64,000 nucleotides of DNA from positions 248,001-312,000 of the forward strand of contig NZ_FOIZ01000002.1 in assembly GCF_900109295.1 (NCBI RefSeq). Reading direction: 5' to 3'. Every line of letters begins with the position of its first letter. Position 1 is the stretch's first letter. This stretch comes from Cognatiyoonia koreensis. Lineage in GTDB: Bacteria; Pseudomonadota; Alphaproteobacteria; Rhodobacterales; Rhodobacteraceae. The notes under the pieces are model-generated. The model was given only the letters and a program-made list of their open reading frames with translations, was not told the DNA's origin and made no database searches. A program made the translations under genes and the position numbers. Of the stretch, positions 18,306 to 27,441 are shown in pieces.

Positions 18306-18824
18306 ATGGCTTCAGATTCCGCAACAGGTTTTATCAAGCGCAACCGTCCACCGCGCGTGAACATCTCCTATGAAGACCCATATGACAGCGAAAAAATGGT
18401 GGAACTGCCATTTGTTATGGGCGTTCTTTCGGATCTGTCGGGCAACGCGTCCGAAGTGGATAAGCCACCTCTGGCGGAACGTGATTTCACCGATGTGACA
18501 GCCGGGACACTCGACAGCTACTTGGCTAGCGTCGCGCCCGGTCTGTCGTTCACAGCCGAAAACAAGCTTGATCCTGACTCTGGGTCGAAACTTGGCGTGA
18601 ACTTGAAATTTGAATCGATGGACGACTTTGGTCCGGCCCAGGTGGCCCGCCAGGTCCCGGCACTCGCCAAGCTACTTGAGGCCCGTGAACAGCTGGCAAA
18701 CCTGTCCCGCTACATGAACGGCAAGTCGAAAGCACAGGACCACTTGCGGGCCTTGCTTGACGATCCAGAACTGATGGCAGCACTTGCTGCGCGCAGCGCT
18801 GACGAGGACGAGGACGACGATTAA
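18306..18824 (+). CDS. tssB: T6SS contractile sheath small subunit TssB
   Basis: A 172-residue VipA/TssB protein that polymerises with TssC into the contractile sheath. It shows RPPRVNISYEDPYD, ELPFVMGVLSDLSG, RDFTDVTAG and the C-terminal helix [10 protein letters not shown]. The start has a good AAGGAGA upstream. It is immediately followed by tssC, as in nearly all T6SS loci. Confidence 0.97.
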   Translation: MASDSATGFIKRNRPPRVNISYEDPYDSEKMVELPFVMGVLSDLSGNASEVDKPPLAERDFTDVTAGTLDSYLASVAPGLSFTAENKLDPDSGSKLGVNLKFESMDDFGPAQVARQVPALAKLLEAREQLANLSRYMNGKSKAQDHLRALLDDPELMAALAARSADEDEDDD

Positions 18825-18880
18825 TTCGCAAGCTGGCACACAATCCGTGCGCCTCAACTTGATGGAAGAAAGAAACGCAC

Positions 18881-20371
18881 ATGGCAAATGAAGCACAAAC
18901 CGAAAGTCAGGTCTCAGAGGGGCTGAACGAGCTTGACGAATTCTCGGACATGCTCAAACAGACGATCAAGCCGCGCACGGAAGAGGCTGCAAAAGAAGTC
19001 GACTCTGCCGTTGTTGCGCTGGTCAAGGAAGCGATGAATGATCAGTCTGTCATTGCTGAAGACATCCTTGATACAATTGGCGCGATGCTCGCCAAAATCG
19101 ACAAGAAACTGACCGATCAGGTCAACGCGATCATCCACGCGCCCGAATTCCAGCAACTTGAAAGCAGCTGGCGCGGCCTTGCGTACACAGTGAATAATTC
19201 CGAAACAGACAGTTCTCTGCGCGTCAACGTCATGAACGTCTCCAAGGACGAACTGAAAAGCGAATTGCGCCGCTACCCCGGTGCCAAATGGGACAAGAGC
19301 CCGTTGTTCCAGAAAGTCTACGAACAGGAATTCGGCACAATGGGCGGCAAACCGTTTGGTGCCCTGATTGGCGACTATTACTTCGATCAGTCTACCGGAG
19401 ATGTCGGTCTGTTGCGCGACATGGCGAAAATCGCTGCCGCCGCACATGCACCGTTTTTGTCATCCGCGGCACCAGCCCTTTTGGGCATGGACAGCTGGAA
19501 CGAGATGGGCAACCCGGATGATCTGTCCGAAATCTTTGATACGCCTGACTATGCCGCATGGAATTCGCTGCGTGACTCCGAAAACTCGCGTTATGTCGGT
19601 CTGACCCTGCCGCGCGTGTTGTCGCGTGAACCCTACAGCCAGAATTCAAACTCTGTCGTTGAAGAGTTCAACTTCGAAGAAGAAACCGATGGGCACGACG
19701 GCGAGATGTATGCATGGATGAACGCCGCACACGCAATGGCGGTAAATATCAACCGCGCCCACAAGGAGCACGGCTGGACAGTACGGATCCGTGGTGTGCA
19801 ATCAGGTGGCGAGGTGATGAACCTGCCAACGCATACGTTCGACTCCGGTGATGGCAGTCAGGAAATGAAAATTCCGACGGAGGTTTCAATCACCGACCGT
19901 CGCGAGGGCGAGTTAAGCAAAGCCGGTCTGATCGGCCTGATACACCGCAAGCACACGGACAAGGCCGCATTCATCGGTGCCCAGTCCCTGTATCGCCCCA
20001 AAAAATACGTTGATGATTTGGCAACCGCCTCTGACAACATGTCGTCGCGCCTGCCCTACATCTTCGCTGTTTCCCGCTTCAGCCACTATTTGAAGTGCAT
20101 GGTGCGTGACAAAATCGGGCAAAGCCCCGATCGCGTCCAGTTGGAGAAAGACCTGCAATCGTGGGTTAACAAGTATGTCTCTGCAAACCCAGAAAGCGCG
20201 TCCGAAAAAGAGAAGGCCAAAAAGCCTTTGGCCGCGGCAAGTGTGCAGGTCATCGAAGACGAGGAGAACCCAGGCTATTACATGGGTAAGTTCTTCCTCA
20301 AACCGCACTTCCAAATGGAGGGCATGGATATTGGGATGAGCCTCGTATCCAAGCTGCCTAACGGCAAATAG
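18881..20371 (+). CDS. tssC: T6SS contractile sheath large subunit TssC
   Basis: A 496-residue VipB/TssC sheath protein. Diagnostic segments are LESSWRGLAYTVNNSET, FGALIGDYYFDQ, RYVGLTLPRVLSREPY and KFFLKPHFQMEGMDIGMSLV at the C-terminus. Length is typical. It forms the T6SS tail sheath with TssB, and ClpV (tssH) recycles the contracted sheath. Confidence 0.98.
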   Translation: MANEAQTESQVSEGLNELDEFSDMLKQTIKPRTEEAAKEVDSAVVALVKEAMNDQSVIAEDILDTIGAMLAKIDKKLTDQVNAIIHAPEFQQLESSWRGLAYTVNNSETDSSLRVNVMNVSKDELKSELRRYPGAKWDKSPLFQKVYEQEFGTMGGKPFGALIGDYYFDQSTGDVGLLRDMAKIAAAAHAPFLSSAAPALLGMDSWNEMGNPDDLSEIFDTPDYAAWNSLRDSENSRYVGLTLPRVLSREPYSQNSNSVVEEFNFEEETDGHDGEMYAWMNAAHAMAVNINRAHKEHGWTVRIRGVQSGGEVMNLPTHTFDSGDGSQEMKIPTEVSITDRREGELSKAGLIGLIHRKHTDKAAFIGAQSLYRPKKYVDDLATASDNMSSRLPYIFAVSRFSHYLKCMVRDKIGQSPDRVQLEKDLQSWVNKYVSANPESASEKEKAKKPLAAASVQVIEDEENPGYYMGKFFLKPHFQMEGMDIGMSLVSKLPNGK

Positions 20372-20442
20372 ATAATTAACCTAACCATCACGACCGGACC
20401 CCTCCCATAGTTTATTAATCCCGGTCACCCAAGGAGAAGCAA

Positions 20443-20940
20443 ATGGCTGTCGATATTTTTCTGAAACTTTCAAACGGCATCAAAGGTGAGTCCCAAGACG
20501 AGACACACACCGATGAAATCGATGTGCTGGCATGGAACTGGGGCCTGACCCAGTCCGGGACGACACACATCGGCGCTGGTGGTGGTGGCGGCAAAGTCAA
20601 CGTTCAGGATATTTCCCTGACAAAGTACGTTGACCTGGCCTCCAACGACCTGATCAAGCGCTGTACAAACGGTGAGCACATCGAAAACGGTGAATTGATC
20701 GTGCGCAAGTCTGGTGGTGCAGCACCCGTCGAGTATTTCCGGATCAAGATGGAAAACATCATGATCTCGTCCTACTCGACAGGCGGTTCCAAGGACGGTC
20801 TTGACCGCATCCAGGAGAACCTGACGCTGAACTTCCGCAAGTTCGAAATCACATACACACTGCAGGAAGCTTCCGGTGCAGCTGGTGCAGAAGCACTGGT
20901 CGGCTGGGACATCGCTCAGAACGCAGAGTGGAGCGCCTAA
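20443..20940 (+). CDS. hcp: T6SS inner tube protein Hcp (TssD)
   Basis: A 165-residue Hcp. It begins MAVDIFLKLSNGIKGES, has the family beta-barrel segments (IDVLAWNWG, VNVQDISLTKYVDLAS, MENIMISSY) and ends with AEWSA. It stacks as hexamers into the tube propelled by the sheath and is also secreted. A strong AAGGAGAAG sits 6 bases before the ATG. A stable hairpin follows the stop, which may favour accumulation of the hcp part of the transcript. Confidence 0.98.
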   Translation: MAVDIFLKLSNGIKGESQDETHTDEIDVLAWNWGLTQSGTTHIGAGGGGGKVNVQDISLTKYVDLASNDLIKRCTNGEHIENGELIVRKSGGAAPVEYFRIKMENIMISSYSTGGSKDGLDRIQENLTLNFRKFEITYTLQEASGAAGAEALVGWDIAQNAEWSA

Positions 20941-20973
20941 TTCGCAACCGCGAATTTCAGCTTTTACGCATTT

Positions 20974-20999
20974 GTTCGGGGCCCTCTGTGGCCCCGAAC
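20974..20999 (+). terminator. Intra-operon hairpin after hcp
   Basis: A perfect 10-bp GC-rich stem (20974-20983 with 20990-20999, loop CTCTGT) follows the hcp stop, preceded by a smaller TTCGC/GCGAA hairpin at 20941-20954. No T-tract follows, so it is more likely a partial attenuator or an mRNA-end stabiliser than a full terminator. Confidence 0.5.
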
Positions 21000-21058
21000 G
21001 TCCTTACAGTGCCACATTAGGGCATCGCACGACGAAATAGCTCGTACTGACAGGTAGC

Positions 21059-21646
21059 ATGGCCGGACCTTCACACAGGCAGGGATCAAAACGAAGCGAT
21101 CCGAAACAGGATCGCAAGCAGGTCTCGCTTATGCATGTGTTCCGCGCGGCCCGCCTTAAGAAAGACGCCACTTCAGACACGCAGAAACTGCAGGATGGTT
21201 CGCGCGAGGTGACGGAGCGCAGCAAAGAACGCCGGGTGGGAACAGACGAACAGACCCTGCGCCGCCACCTGACAGCCGACCTTGCCAGCCTGATGAACAC
21301 AATCAATCTGGATGCGGTCGTCGACCTTGAAGACACGCCTTACGTTGCCAAATCCATTATCAACTTTGGCTTTGGCGACATGAGCGAGGCCAACGATTCA
21401 CTCTACGCCCGCCAGCAAATTTCCAAGCTCATCCGCGACACCTTGATCCAACATGAACCGCGCTTGATTCCGGACTCCATCGAAATCACTGTCGAGGTAG
21501 ATGGGACAGATAAGGATCAGCGGATGTCATTCGAAATTCAGGCCGAAATGGTCGCGACACCCGTCGATTTGCCACTCAGCTTTGTCGCTGAGGTTGATAT
21601 GGGAGCAGGTAAATTGCAAATGACGCAGCTGCGGGTGCAGACATGA
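21059..21646 (+). CDS. tssE: T6SS baseplate protein TssE (gp25-like)
   Basis: A 195-residue protein with the gp25/TssE lysozyme-like fold: LRRHLTADLASLMNT, SIINFGFGDMSE and LIRDTLIQHEPRL. The family's conserved EPR motif is visible in HEPRL. The N-terminal 40 residues are basic and poorly conserved. It initiates sheath polymerisation on the baseplate. Its stop overlaps the tssF start (ATGA). Confidence 0.95.
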   Translation: MAGPSHRQGSKRSDPKQDRKQVSLMHVFRAARLKKDATSDTQKLQDGSREVTERSKERRVGTDEQTLRRHLTADLASLMNTINLDAVVDLEDTPYVAKSIINFGFGDMSEANDSLYARQQISKLIRDTLIQHEPRLIPDSIEITVEVDGTDKDQRMSFEIQAEMVATPVDLPLSFVAEVDMGAGKLQMTQLRVQT

Positions 21647-23580
21647 AACGCGCCTTCCGCGAGGCTTACAACCGCGAACTCGCATTGCTCTACGAACGCT
21701 CGCGCGAGTTTGCGCAGGACTATCCCGGTATCGCAGACCGACTTGGTGGCTTGGTTAAAGACAATCTTGACCCTGCGGTCGCAGGCTTACTTGAAGGCAC
21801 TGCCTTCATGGCGGCCCGAGTCCAGCTCAAGATGGAAGAAGAGTTTCGGACCTTCTCGACAGAACTGCTCAACCAGATCTTTCCAGATGCACTCGCCCCC
21901 ACCCCCAGCGTCATGCTGGTACAGGCCAACCCACCCTATGAAAACAAGGACCTCGTAGACGGTCTGCACTTTAAAAAGGGGGCGTATCTCGATGCCCGTT
22001 TTTCAGATGCAGACCAGCGTGTTTCTTGCCGCTTCAGGCTTTGCGCACCGCTTTCGATCTGGCCGTTGAAAATTTCTGATGCCAAATACCATGCGAGCCC
22101 CGCGCCATTTCTGGCGGCTGGCGAAACCGAAGTCGCCGAAGGCACAAAGGGCGGGCTTCATTTGACGATCATGCGACCCGATCTGACAGGTTCCGACAAA
22201 CCGGGCGGGCCGCTGAAGGATGTACAGGTAGACACCCTGCCGATCCACATGACTGGCGACATAATGGATGCTGTCGCGATCTACGAACAGGTGTTCTGCA
22301 GCCTCAAACGCGCATCCTTGCGTTACATCGACAAGAACGGCGATCCTGTCTTCATCCGGCTCGATCCCAAGTCCATCGAGCAAGTCGGTTTCGACGAAGG
22401 AAACCATCTCTTTCCTCACGATGGTCGGCTTTTCGACGGTTTCGCCCGCCTTCGGGAGGTCTTCGTCTTCCCCCGAAAGATCCTTGGCTTCCGCTTGACC
22501 GGTATGCGCAAGCACCTCGCGCGGATCGATAAGGGCGAAATGCAGCTATTTCTTGAATTTGGCGATGCGCCGTCCACACTGGCTTCTCGTGTGGGCAAGA
22601 AGGACTTTGGCCTTCATTGCGTGCCCGCGGTCAACCTGTTTGAAGAAAGCGCAAGCCAAATTCGGCTTGATGAAAAGCGTCACGAGTTTGTAGTCACGCC
22701 TGACAGCAGTCCGATGACGCACTATGAAATCTACCAGATCACGAATGTGCAAGCGCACTATGCCGGTGGGCAGACGACAGTGCCGGTCAATCCGCTTTAC
22801 GCCATGCCGAACGGAACCGTAAAGCCGCGTCAGTCGCTTTACTACACCACGCGGCGCAAGCCACGTCGGGCGACTCAGAAGGAACGCCGCTTTGGCACCA
22901 CCAATCGCTACACCGGAACGGAAACCTACATTTCGCTATTCGAACCGCTGAACGAGGAAAACGCAGAACCCGCGCAGCGTTTGCAGGTACGGACGTTGTG
23001 TTCCAATCGGCATCTGCCCGAATACTTGCCCATCGCGCAATCACGTGATGATTTCCACATGTGTGATGACATCAGCGTCAGCCTTGCTTGTGCCGCCGGT
23101 CCGACCCGCCCGCGCGAGGCGATGACGGAACTTGAAGTCAATGCAGCCCATCGCACCACCGCGGGAGACAATTACTGGCGGTTGATCAGTTATCTTTCAC
23201 TCAGCCACTTCAGTCTTGATGGCAAGGATCCGGTCGGCGCGGCAAATACGTTGCGCGAACTGCTATCACTTTTTGCTGACTTGTCAGATACCGTGACCGA
23301 AACACAGTTGCAGGGGATCAAGACCGTTGAAACCCGCCCGATCGTCCGTTCTATCCAGCGTGGAGACGGTTTCCACTCTGCACGCGGACTTGAAGTGCGC
23401 GTCACCATGGACGAAGCGGCATTCGAAGGGTCCGGAATAATCGTCATCGGTGCGGTTCTCGACCGCTTCCTTGCCGAATACGCCAGCGTGAACACATTCA
23501 CACAGACAATTGTCGCATCGACGACGCGCGGCGACATTGTCCGTTGGCCACCGCGCACCGGTACGGGGCCGCTTTTATGA
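21643..23580 (+). CDS. tssF: T6SS baseplate protein TssF
   Basis: A 645-residue baseplate subunit. Family landmarks are YNRELALLYERSREFAQDYP at the N-terminus, PGIADRLGG, EEEFRTFSTELLNQIFP, FKRA-like central segments, and YWRLISYLSLSH with GLEVRV near the C-terminus. It forms the TssK-F-G-E wedge. It overlaps tssE at its start and tssG at its stop by 4 bp each, which implies coupled translation. Confidence 0.96.
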   Translation: MKRAFREAYNRELALLYERSREFAQDYPGIADRLGGLVKDNLDPAVAGLLEGTAFMAARVQLKMEEEFRTFSTELLNQIFPDALAPTPSVMLVQANPPYENKDLVDGLHFKKGAYLDARFSDADQRVSCRFRLCAPLSIWPLKISDAKYHASPAPFLAAGETEVAEGTKGGLHLTIMRPDLTGSDKPGGPLKDVQVDTLPIHMTGDIMDAVAIYEQVFCSLKRASLRYIDKNGDPVFIRLDPKSIEQVGFDEGNHLFPHDGRLFDGFARLREVFVFPRKILGFRLTGMRKHLARIDKGEMQLFLEFGDAPSTLASRVGKKDFGLHCVPAVNLFEESASQIRLDEKRHEFVVTPDSSPMTHYEIYQITNVQAHYAGGQTTVPVNPLYAMPNGTVKPRQSLYYTTRRKPRRATQKERRFGTTNRYTGTETYISLFEPLNEENAEPAQRLQVRTLCSNRHLPEYLPIAQSRDDFHMCDDISVSLACAAGPTRPREAMTELEVNAAHRTTAGDNYWRLISYLSLSHFSLDGKDPVGAANTLRELLSLFADLSDTVTETQLQGIKTVETRPIVRSIQRGDGFHSARGLEVRVTMDEAAFEGSGIIVIGAVLDRFLAEYASVNTFTQTIVASTTRGDIVRWPPRTGTGPLL

Positions 23581-24572
23581 GTGAGAGACAACCCACGATT
23601 GGCGTCGGTTTTTTGGCGCGGATGCGCAAACTTGAACGGAAAGCGCAGACCAAGCCGCGCATTGGCAAGAACGTCTCGCTCAAAGAAGAAGTGCTCCGAC
23701 TTGGCCAAGATCCATTCCTAGCGTTCCCCGAAACCGACTTTTCGCATATTGGCACCGATAAGGACGGCAAACCCGAACTACGAAACCAATTAATTGGTTT
23801 TTTTGGACCTCATGGCGCGCTCCCGCTGAACACGACAGAGGAGGTTGCACGGTGGGTCAATGCTGGTGATCAGGCCTTTGTCCGCTTTACCGATATTTTC
23901 GCAACACGTTTTCAGGCGCTGTTCTTCCGGGCCTGGTCGGACGCACGCGCGATTACCCAGTTTGACCACAACGACGGCGACCGTTTTTCGCGATACATCG
24001 GCGCGATCATCGGCAAGGGTACACCTGCTTGGCAGAAACGGACGAAGGCCGTCGATGATACCAAGAGCCTTGCGATGGCTTCACTGGCAATGGGGCGGGT
24101 CAAAAGCCCGATGCGTCTGCAACAGATGCTGCGCTATGACCTTGCAAGCGACGTGCACGTCGAAGAACACGTGCCAACATGGATCAGTTTTGAAAGCGAC
24201 AGTCTGAACCGTCTCGGGTTGCGGGGCAGTACCCTGGGCCGAGACTGTATCGTCGGCAGTCGTGTTCAATCGGTGAATGAAAAGATTGCGATTCACATTC
24301 GCACGAAATCGCTGGCAGAATACCGGACCTACCTTCCGGGTGGCAGCGCGTACCTACGCCTGCGCGACATCGTGATCGAGTATCTGAACCAGTCCTTCGA
24401 AGTAGACGTCAAGCTGTCGTTGCCTGCCAACCAGATGGCCCCAGCGGTCATCGGCAAGTCTGCGGAACTTGGCTGGATGGCCAGCCTTACGCCCAACGAT
24501 GCCGCCAATGATCCCGAACTTGCCAAGAAATATCTTCCTGCTGCCAGTTACCAATTGACCGACGCAGCCTGA
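23577..24572 (+). CDS. tssG: T6SS baseplate protein TssG
   Basis: A 331-residue TssG (VasB). It shows VLRLGQDPFLAFPETDF, LIGFFGPHGALP, FTDIFATRFQALFFRAW and LPGGSAYLRL, all typical of the family. ATG 23577 overlaps the tssF stop (TTATGAG). Together with TssF and TssK it attaches the wedge to the membrane complex. Confidence 0.95.
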   Translation: MSERQPTIGVGFLARMRKLERKAQTKPRIGKNVSLKEEVLRLGQDPFLAFPETDFSHIGTDKDGKPELRNQLIGFFGPHGALPLNTTEEVARWVNAGDQAFVRFTDIFATRFQALFFRAWSDARAITQFDHNDGDRFSRYIGAIIGKGTPAWQKRTKAVDDTKSLAMASLAMGRVKSPMRLQQMLRYDLASDVHVEEHVPTWISFESDSLNRLGLRGSTLGRDCIVGSRVQSVNEKIAIHIRTKSLAEYRTYLPGGSAYLRLRDIVIEYLNQSFEVDVKLSLPANQMAPAVIGKSAELGWMASLTPNDAANDPELAKKYLPAASYQLTDAA

Positions 24573-24605
24573 CACCTTCGCATTCACTAACCGAAAGACA
24601 TCTCA

Positions 24606-27359
24606 ATGGCCGAAATCAATATCGAGAAATACGCCGGAAAAATGAATCGTGCCGGGTATGACGCGTTCCTGCAGGCCATGCGTTATGCGCGCGGAGAGAA
24701 GAACCGCAATGTCGAGATATCGCACTGGCTGTTTCACATCTTGTCCAACAAGAACTCTGATGTGTCCTGCACACTGAATGCACTTGGGATTGATCGCGGC
24801 AAGGCTCTGAAGGACGCAGATCAGGCCATGGCGCGGCTCGATAAAAACGTTACAGAAAGCCCCGGCATTTCCGAGGGGCTGAGCGCGACCCTGAACCACG
24901 CTTGGACCTATGCCACCCTGTTTTTTGGTGAAGCTCAGATCAGATCGGGCCACGCACTTCTGGCAATGCTCAATGATAAAAATCTCAAGCGCGAAGTAAC
25001 GCGCATCAGTGTGGAAATCGGCAGCATATCACCTGACCAACTAGGAAACGAAGCCCGCACGCTTTGGACCGAAAGCGAAGAAGAAGACATGCGTCCGATG
25101 GACGGCTCCGGCCTGTTTACAGGTGGCGGCAGTGGTCCGGCTGGTGAACCCTCCGCCTCTGCTTCGACCGCGTTGGGGCGGTTCTGCAAGGACATGACAG
25201 CAGCCGCACCGACGATGGACCGTATTGTTGGTCGTGACGATGAAATTCGCCAGATCGTTGATGTGTTGCTTCGCCGTCGCCAGAACAACCCCATCCTTAC
25301 CGGTGAGGCTGGCGTCGGCAAGACAGCCGTGGTCGAAGGTTTTGCCCAGCGTCTTGCCGCAGGTGACGTGCCACCGACACTGAAGGGCACAAAGCTCTAC
25401 GAAATGGACATTCAGGCCATGCAGGCCGGCGCGTCCATGAAAGGTGAATTCGAACAGCGCCTGAAATCCCTGATTGACGAAGTGCAAGCCAGCCCGACGC
25501 CAATCATTCTTTTCATCGACGAGGCGCACACACTTATCGGTGCAGGCGGTGCGCAAGGTACTGGCGATGCGGCAAATCTGCTGAAACCGGCCCTGGCGCG
25601 CGGCACCCTTCGAACCATCGGCGCGACGACACAATCTGAATACGCCAAATATTTCGAAAAAGACCCAGCCCTGACCCGCCGCTTCCAGCCTGTCATGGTA
25701 GACGAACCCGATGTCGAACGCTGCTGCTACATGCTGCGCGGAATTCTCGACCCAATGGAAGAACATCACAAAGTGCGCATCAGTGACGAGGCGATCGTGG
25801 CCGCCGTATCGTTGTCGCACCGTTATATCCCGGCGCGCCAATTGCCTGACAAGGCGGTCAGCCTGCTCGATACGGCCTGCGCCCGCGTCGCAATCAGCCA
25901 GTCAAGTATTCCGGCACGGCTGGCTGACCTAAAAGAAACGATCGCCGCACTCGAAGTCGAAATCGCATCGAAGACCGCTCAGCGCGACCTCGGTGAAGAA
26001 AACGAGGACCGGCTCGCAGAAGCCGAAGTCGAACTTGCCAAGACGCGCGAGGAACTGGTCGCATACGAAGAAAAATACGCAGCCGAGAAAGTAATCGTCG
26101 ACCGCATACTCGAATTGCGCAAAACGCTCGCCAAGGCCGAAGGGGAAGACGACGGTGCGGCTACTGAAATCGAAGAAAAGACCGCGGGAAGAGATACGGA
26201 CGGGGCCGCAGAGGCCGAGAACGCGCCACCACCGCCTGCCCCCGAAGCCACCCAGAACATCCCAACCGAACCGGACGCAATCCGCTCCGAAATGCTGGCT
26301 GAAATGGCCAAGTTGGAAGCCACCAGCCCCGACGATCGCATGGTTTATTCGCATGTGGACGAACAGGCCGTCGCCTCAATCATCTCCGATTGGACAGGCA
26401 TTCCTGCCGGGCGGATGATGACAGACGAACTTGAAGCGATTCTGACCCTGGCGGACCGCTTGAAAGAGCGCGTGATTGGTCAGGACCACGGTCTCAAGAT
26501 GATTGCCAAGCGTATTGAAACCTCGCGCGCGGGACTATCCAACCCGAACAAGCCGATTGGTGTATTCATGCTGGCAGGTCCATCCGGTGTGGGAAAAACC
26601 GAAACCGCGCTGGCCCTCGCGAACGAACTATATGGTGGCGAACAAAATATCATCACAATCAACATGTCCGAATTTCAGGAAGCCCATAGTGTCAGCCTGC
26701 TCAAAGGCGCACCTCCTGGGTACGTCGGTTATGGAGAAGGCGGGCGTCTGACCGAAGCGGTGCGACGCAAGCCCTACTCGGTCGTTTTGCTGGATGAGGT
26801 CGAAAAAGCGCATCCAGACATCCACGAAATTTTCTTTCAGGTCTTTGACAAAGGGATCATGGAAGATGGAAACGGCCGCCCGATCAACTTCAAGAACTGC
26901 CTGATCCTGCTGACCTCTAACGTCGGCACGGACGTCATCATGGAAATGGCAGAAAACGGTGACAAGGTTCCAGATATGGAAGAACTTGAAACCGCTATGA
27001 AGCCATTCCTGCAAGACGTCTTTCCGCCAGCTCTGTTGGGCCGGATCGTGACTATCCCATATTTCCCACTTGGCACCGAAGTGTTGGGCGGCATCACCAA
27101 GCTAAAAATCGGTTCCGTCGCCAAACGCTTGAAAGACGCGCATGGTGCCACGTTGACCTATGGCGACGACGTATTGAACCACATCGTCGAACAATGCCGC
27201 GATCCTGACAGCGGTGGTCGCATGATCGACAATATCATCACCAATTCGATTCTGCCTGACCTTTCACGCGAGGTGCTGGTCCGCATGGTCAAAGGCGATG
27301 AAATGCGCAAAGTCGAGATCGTCATCAAGGACGGAACGATCGCTTACGAATTTAGCTGA
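24606..27359 (+). CDS. tssH: T6SS ATPase TssH (ClpV)
   Basis: A 917-residue AAA+ disaggregase that unfolds contracted TssB/C sheath for reuse. The N-domain (1-150) is followed by NBD1 with Walker A GEAGVGKT (about 233-240), a coiled-coil M-domain ([14 protein letters not shown]), and NBD2 with Walker A GPSGVGKT (about 658-665). GPPGYVG, the pore loop seen in ClpB, appears as [13 protein letters not shown] roughly 50-residue acidic and Pro-rich stretch (about 512-562) between the M-domain and NBD2 looks like an insertion. It ends the rightward T6SS operon. Confidence 0.96.
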   Translation: MAEINIEKYAGKMNRAGYDAFLQAMRYARGEKNRNVEISHWLFHILSNKNSDVSCTLNALGIDRGKALKDADQAMARLDKNVTESPGISEGLSATLNHAWTYATLFFGEAQIRSGHALLAMLNDKNLKREVTRISVEIGSISPDQLGNEARTLWTESEEEDMRPMDGSGLFTGGGSGPAGEPSASASTALGRFCKDMTAAAPTMDRIVGRDDEIRQIVDVLLRRRQNNPILTGEAGVGKTAVVEGFAQRLAAGDVPPTLKGTKLYEMDIQAMQAGASMKGEFEQRLKSLIDEVQASPTPIILFIDEAHTLIGAGGAQGTGDAANLLKPALARGTLRTIGATTQSEYAKYFEKDPALTRRFQPVMVDEPDVERCCYMLRGILDPMEEHHKVRISDEAIVAAVSLSHRYIPARQLPDKAVSLLDTACARVAISQSSIPARLADLKETIAALEVEIASKTAQRDLGEENEDRLAEAEVELAKTREELVAYEEKYAAEKVIVDRILELRKTLAKAEGEDDGAATEIEEKTAGRDTDGAAEAENAPPPPAPEATQNIPTEPDAIRSEMLAEMAKLEATSPDDRMVYSHVDEQAVASIISDWTGIPAGRMMTDELEAILTLADRLKERVIGQDHGLKMIAKRIETSRAGLSNPNKPIGVFMLAGPSGVGKTETALALANELYGGEQNIITINMSEFQEAHSVSLLKGAPPGYVGYGEGGRLTEAVRRKPYSVVLLDEVEKAHPDIHEIFFQVFDKGIMEDGNGRPINFKNCLILLTSNVGTDVIMEMAENGDKVPDMEELETAMKPFLQDVFPPALLGRIVTIPYFPLGTEVLGGITKLKIGSVAKRLKDAHGATLTYGDDVLNHIVEQCRDPDSGGRMIDNIITNSILPDLSREVLVRMVKGDEMRKVEIVIKDGTIAYEFS

Positions 27360-27441
27360 ACCCCTTTTAGCTAGAGGAATTCTTCGCCAAGAATGGCTTC
27401 GAGAATGCCGTCAAGGGCGCGTTTAAAATGGTGGTGCATCG

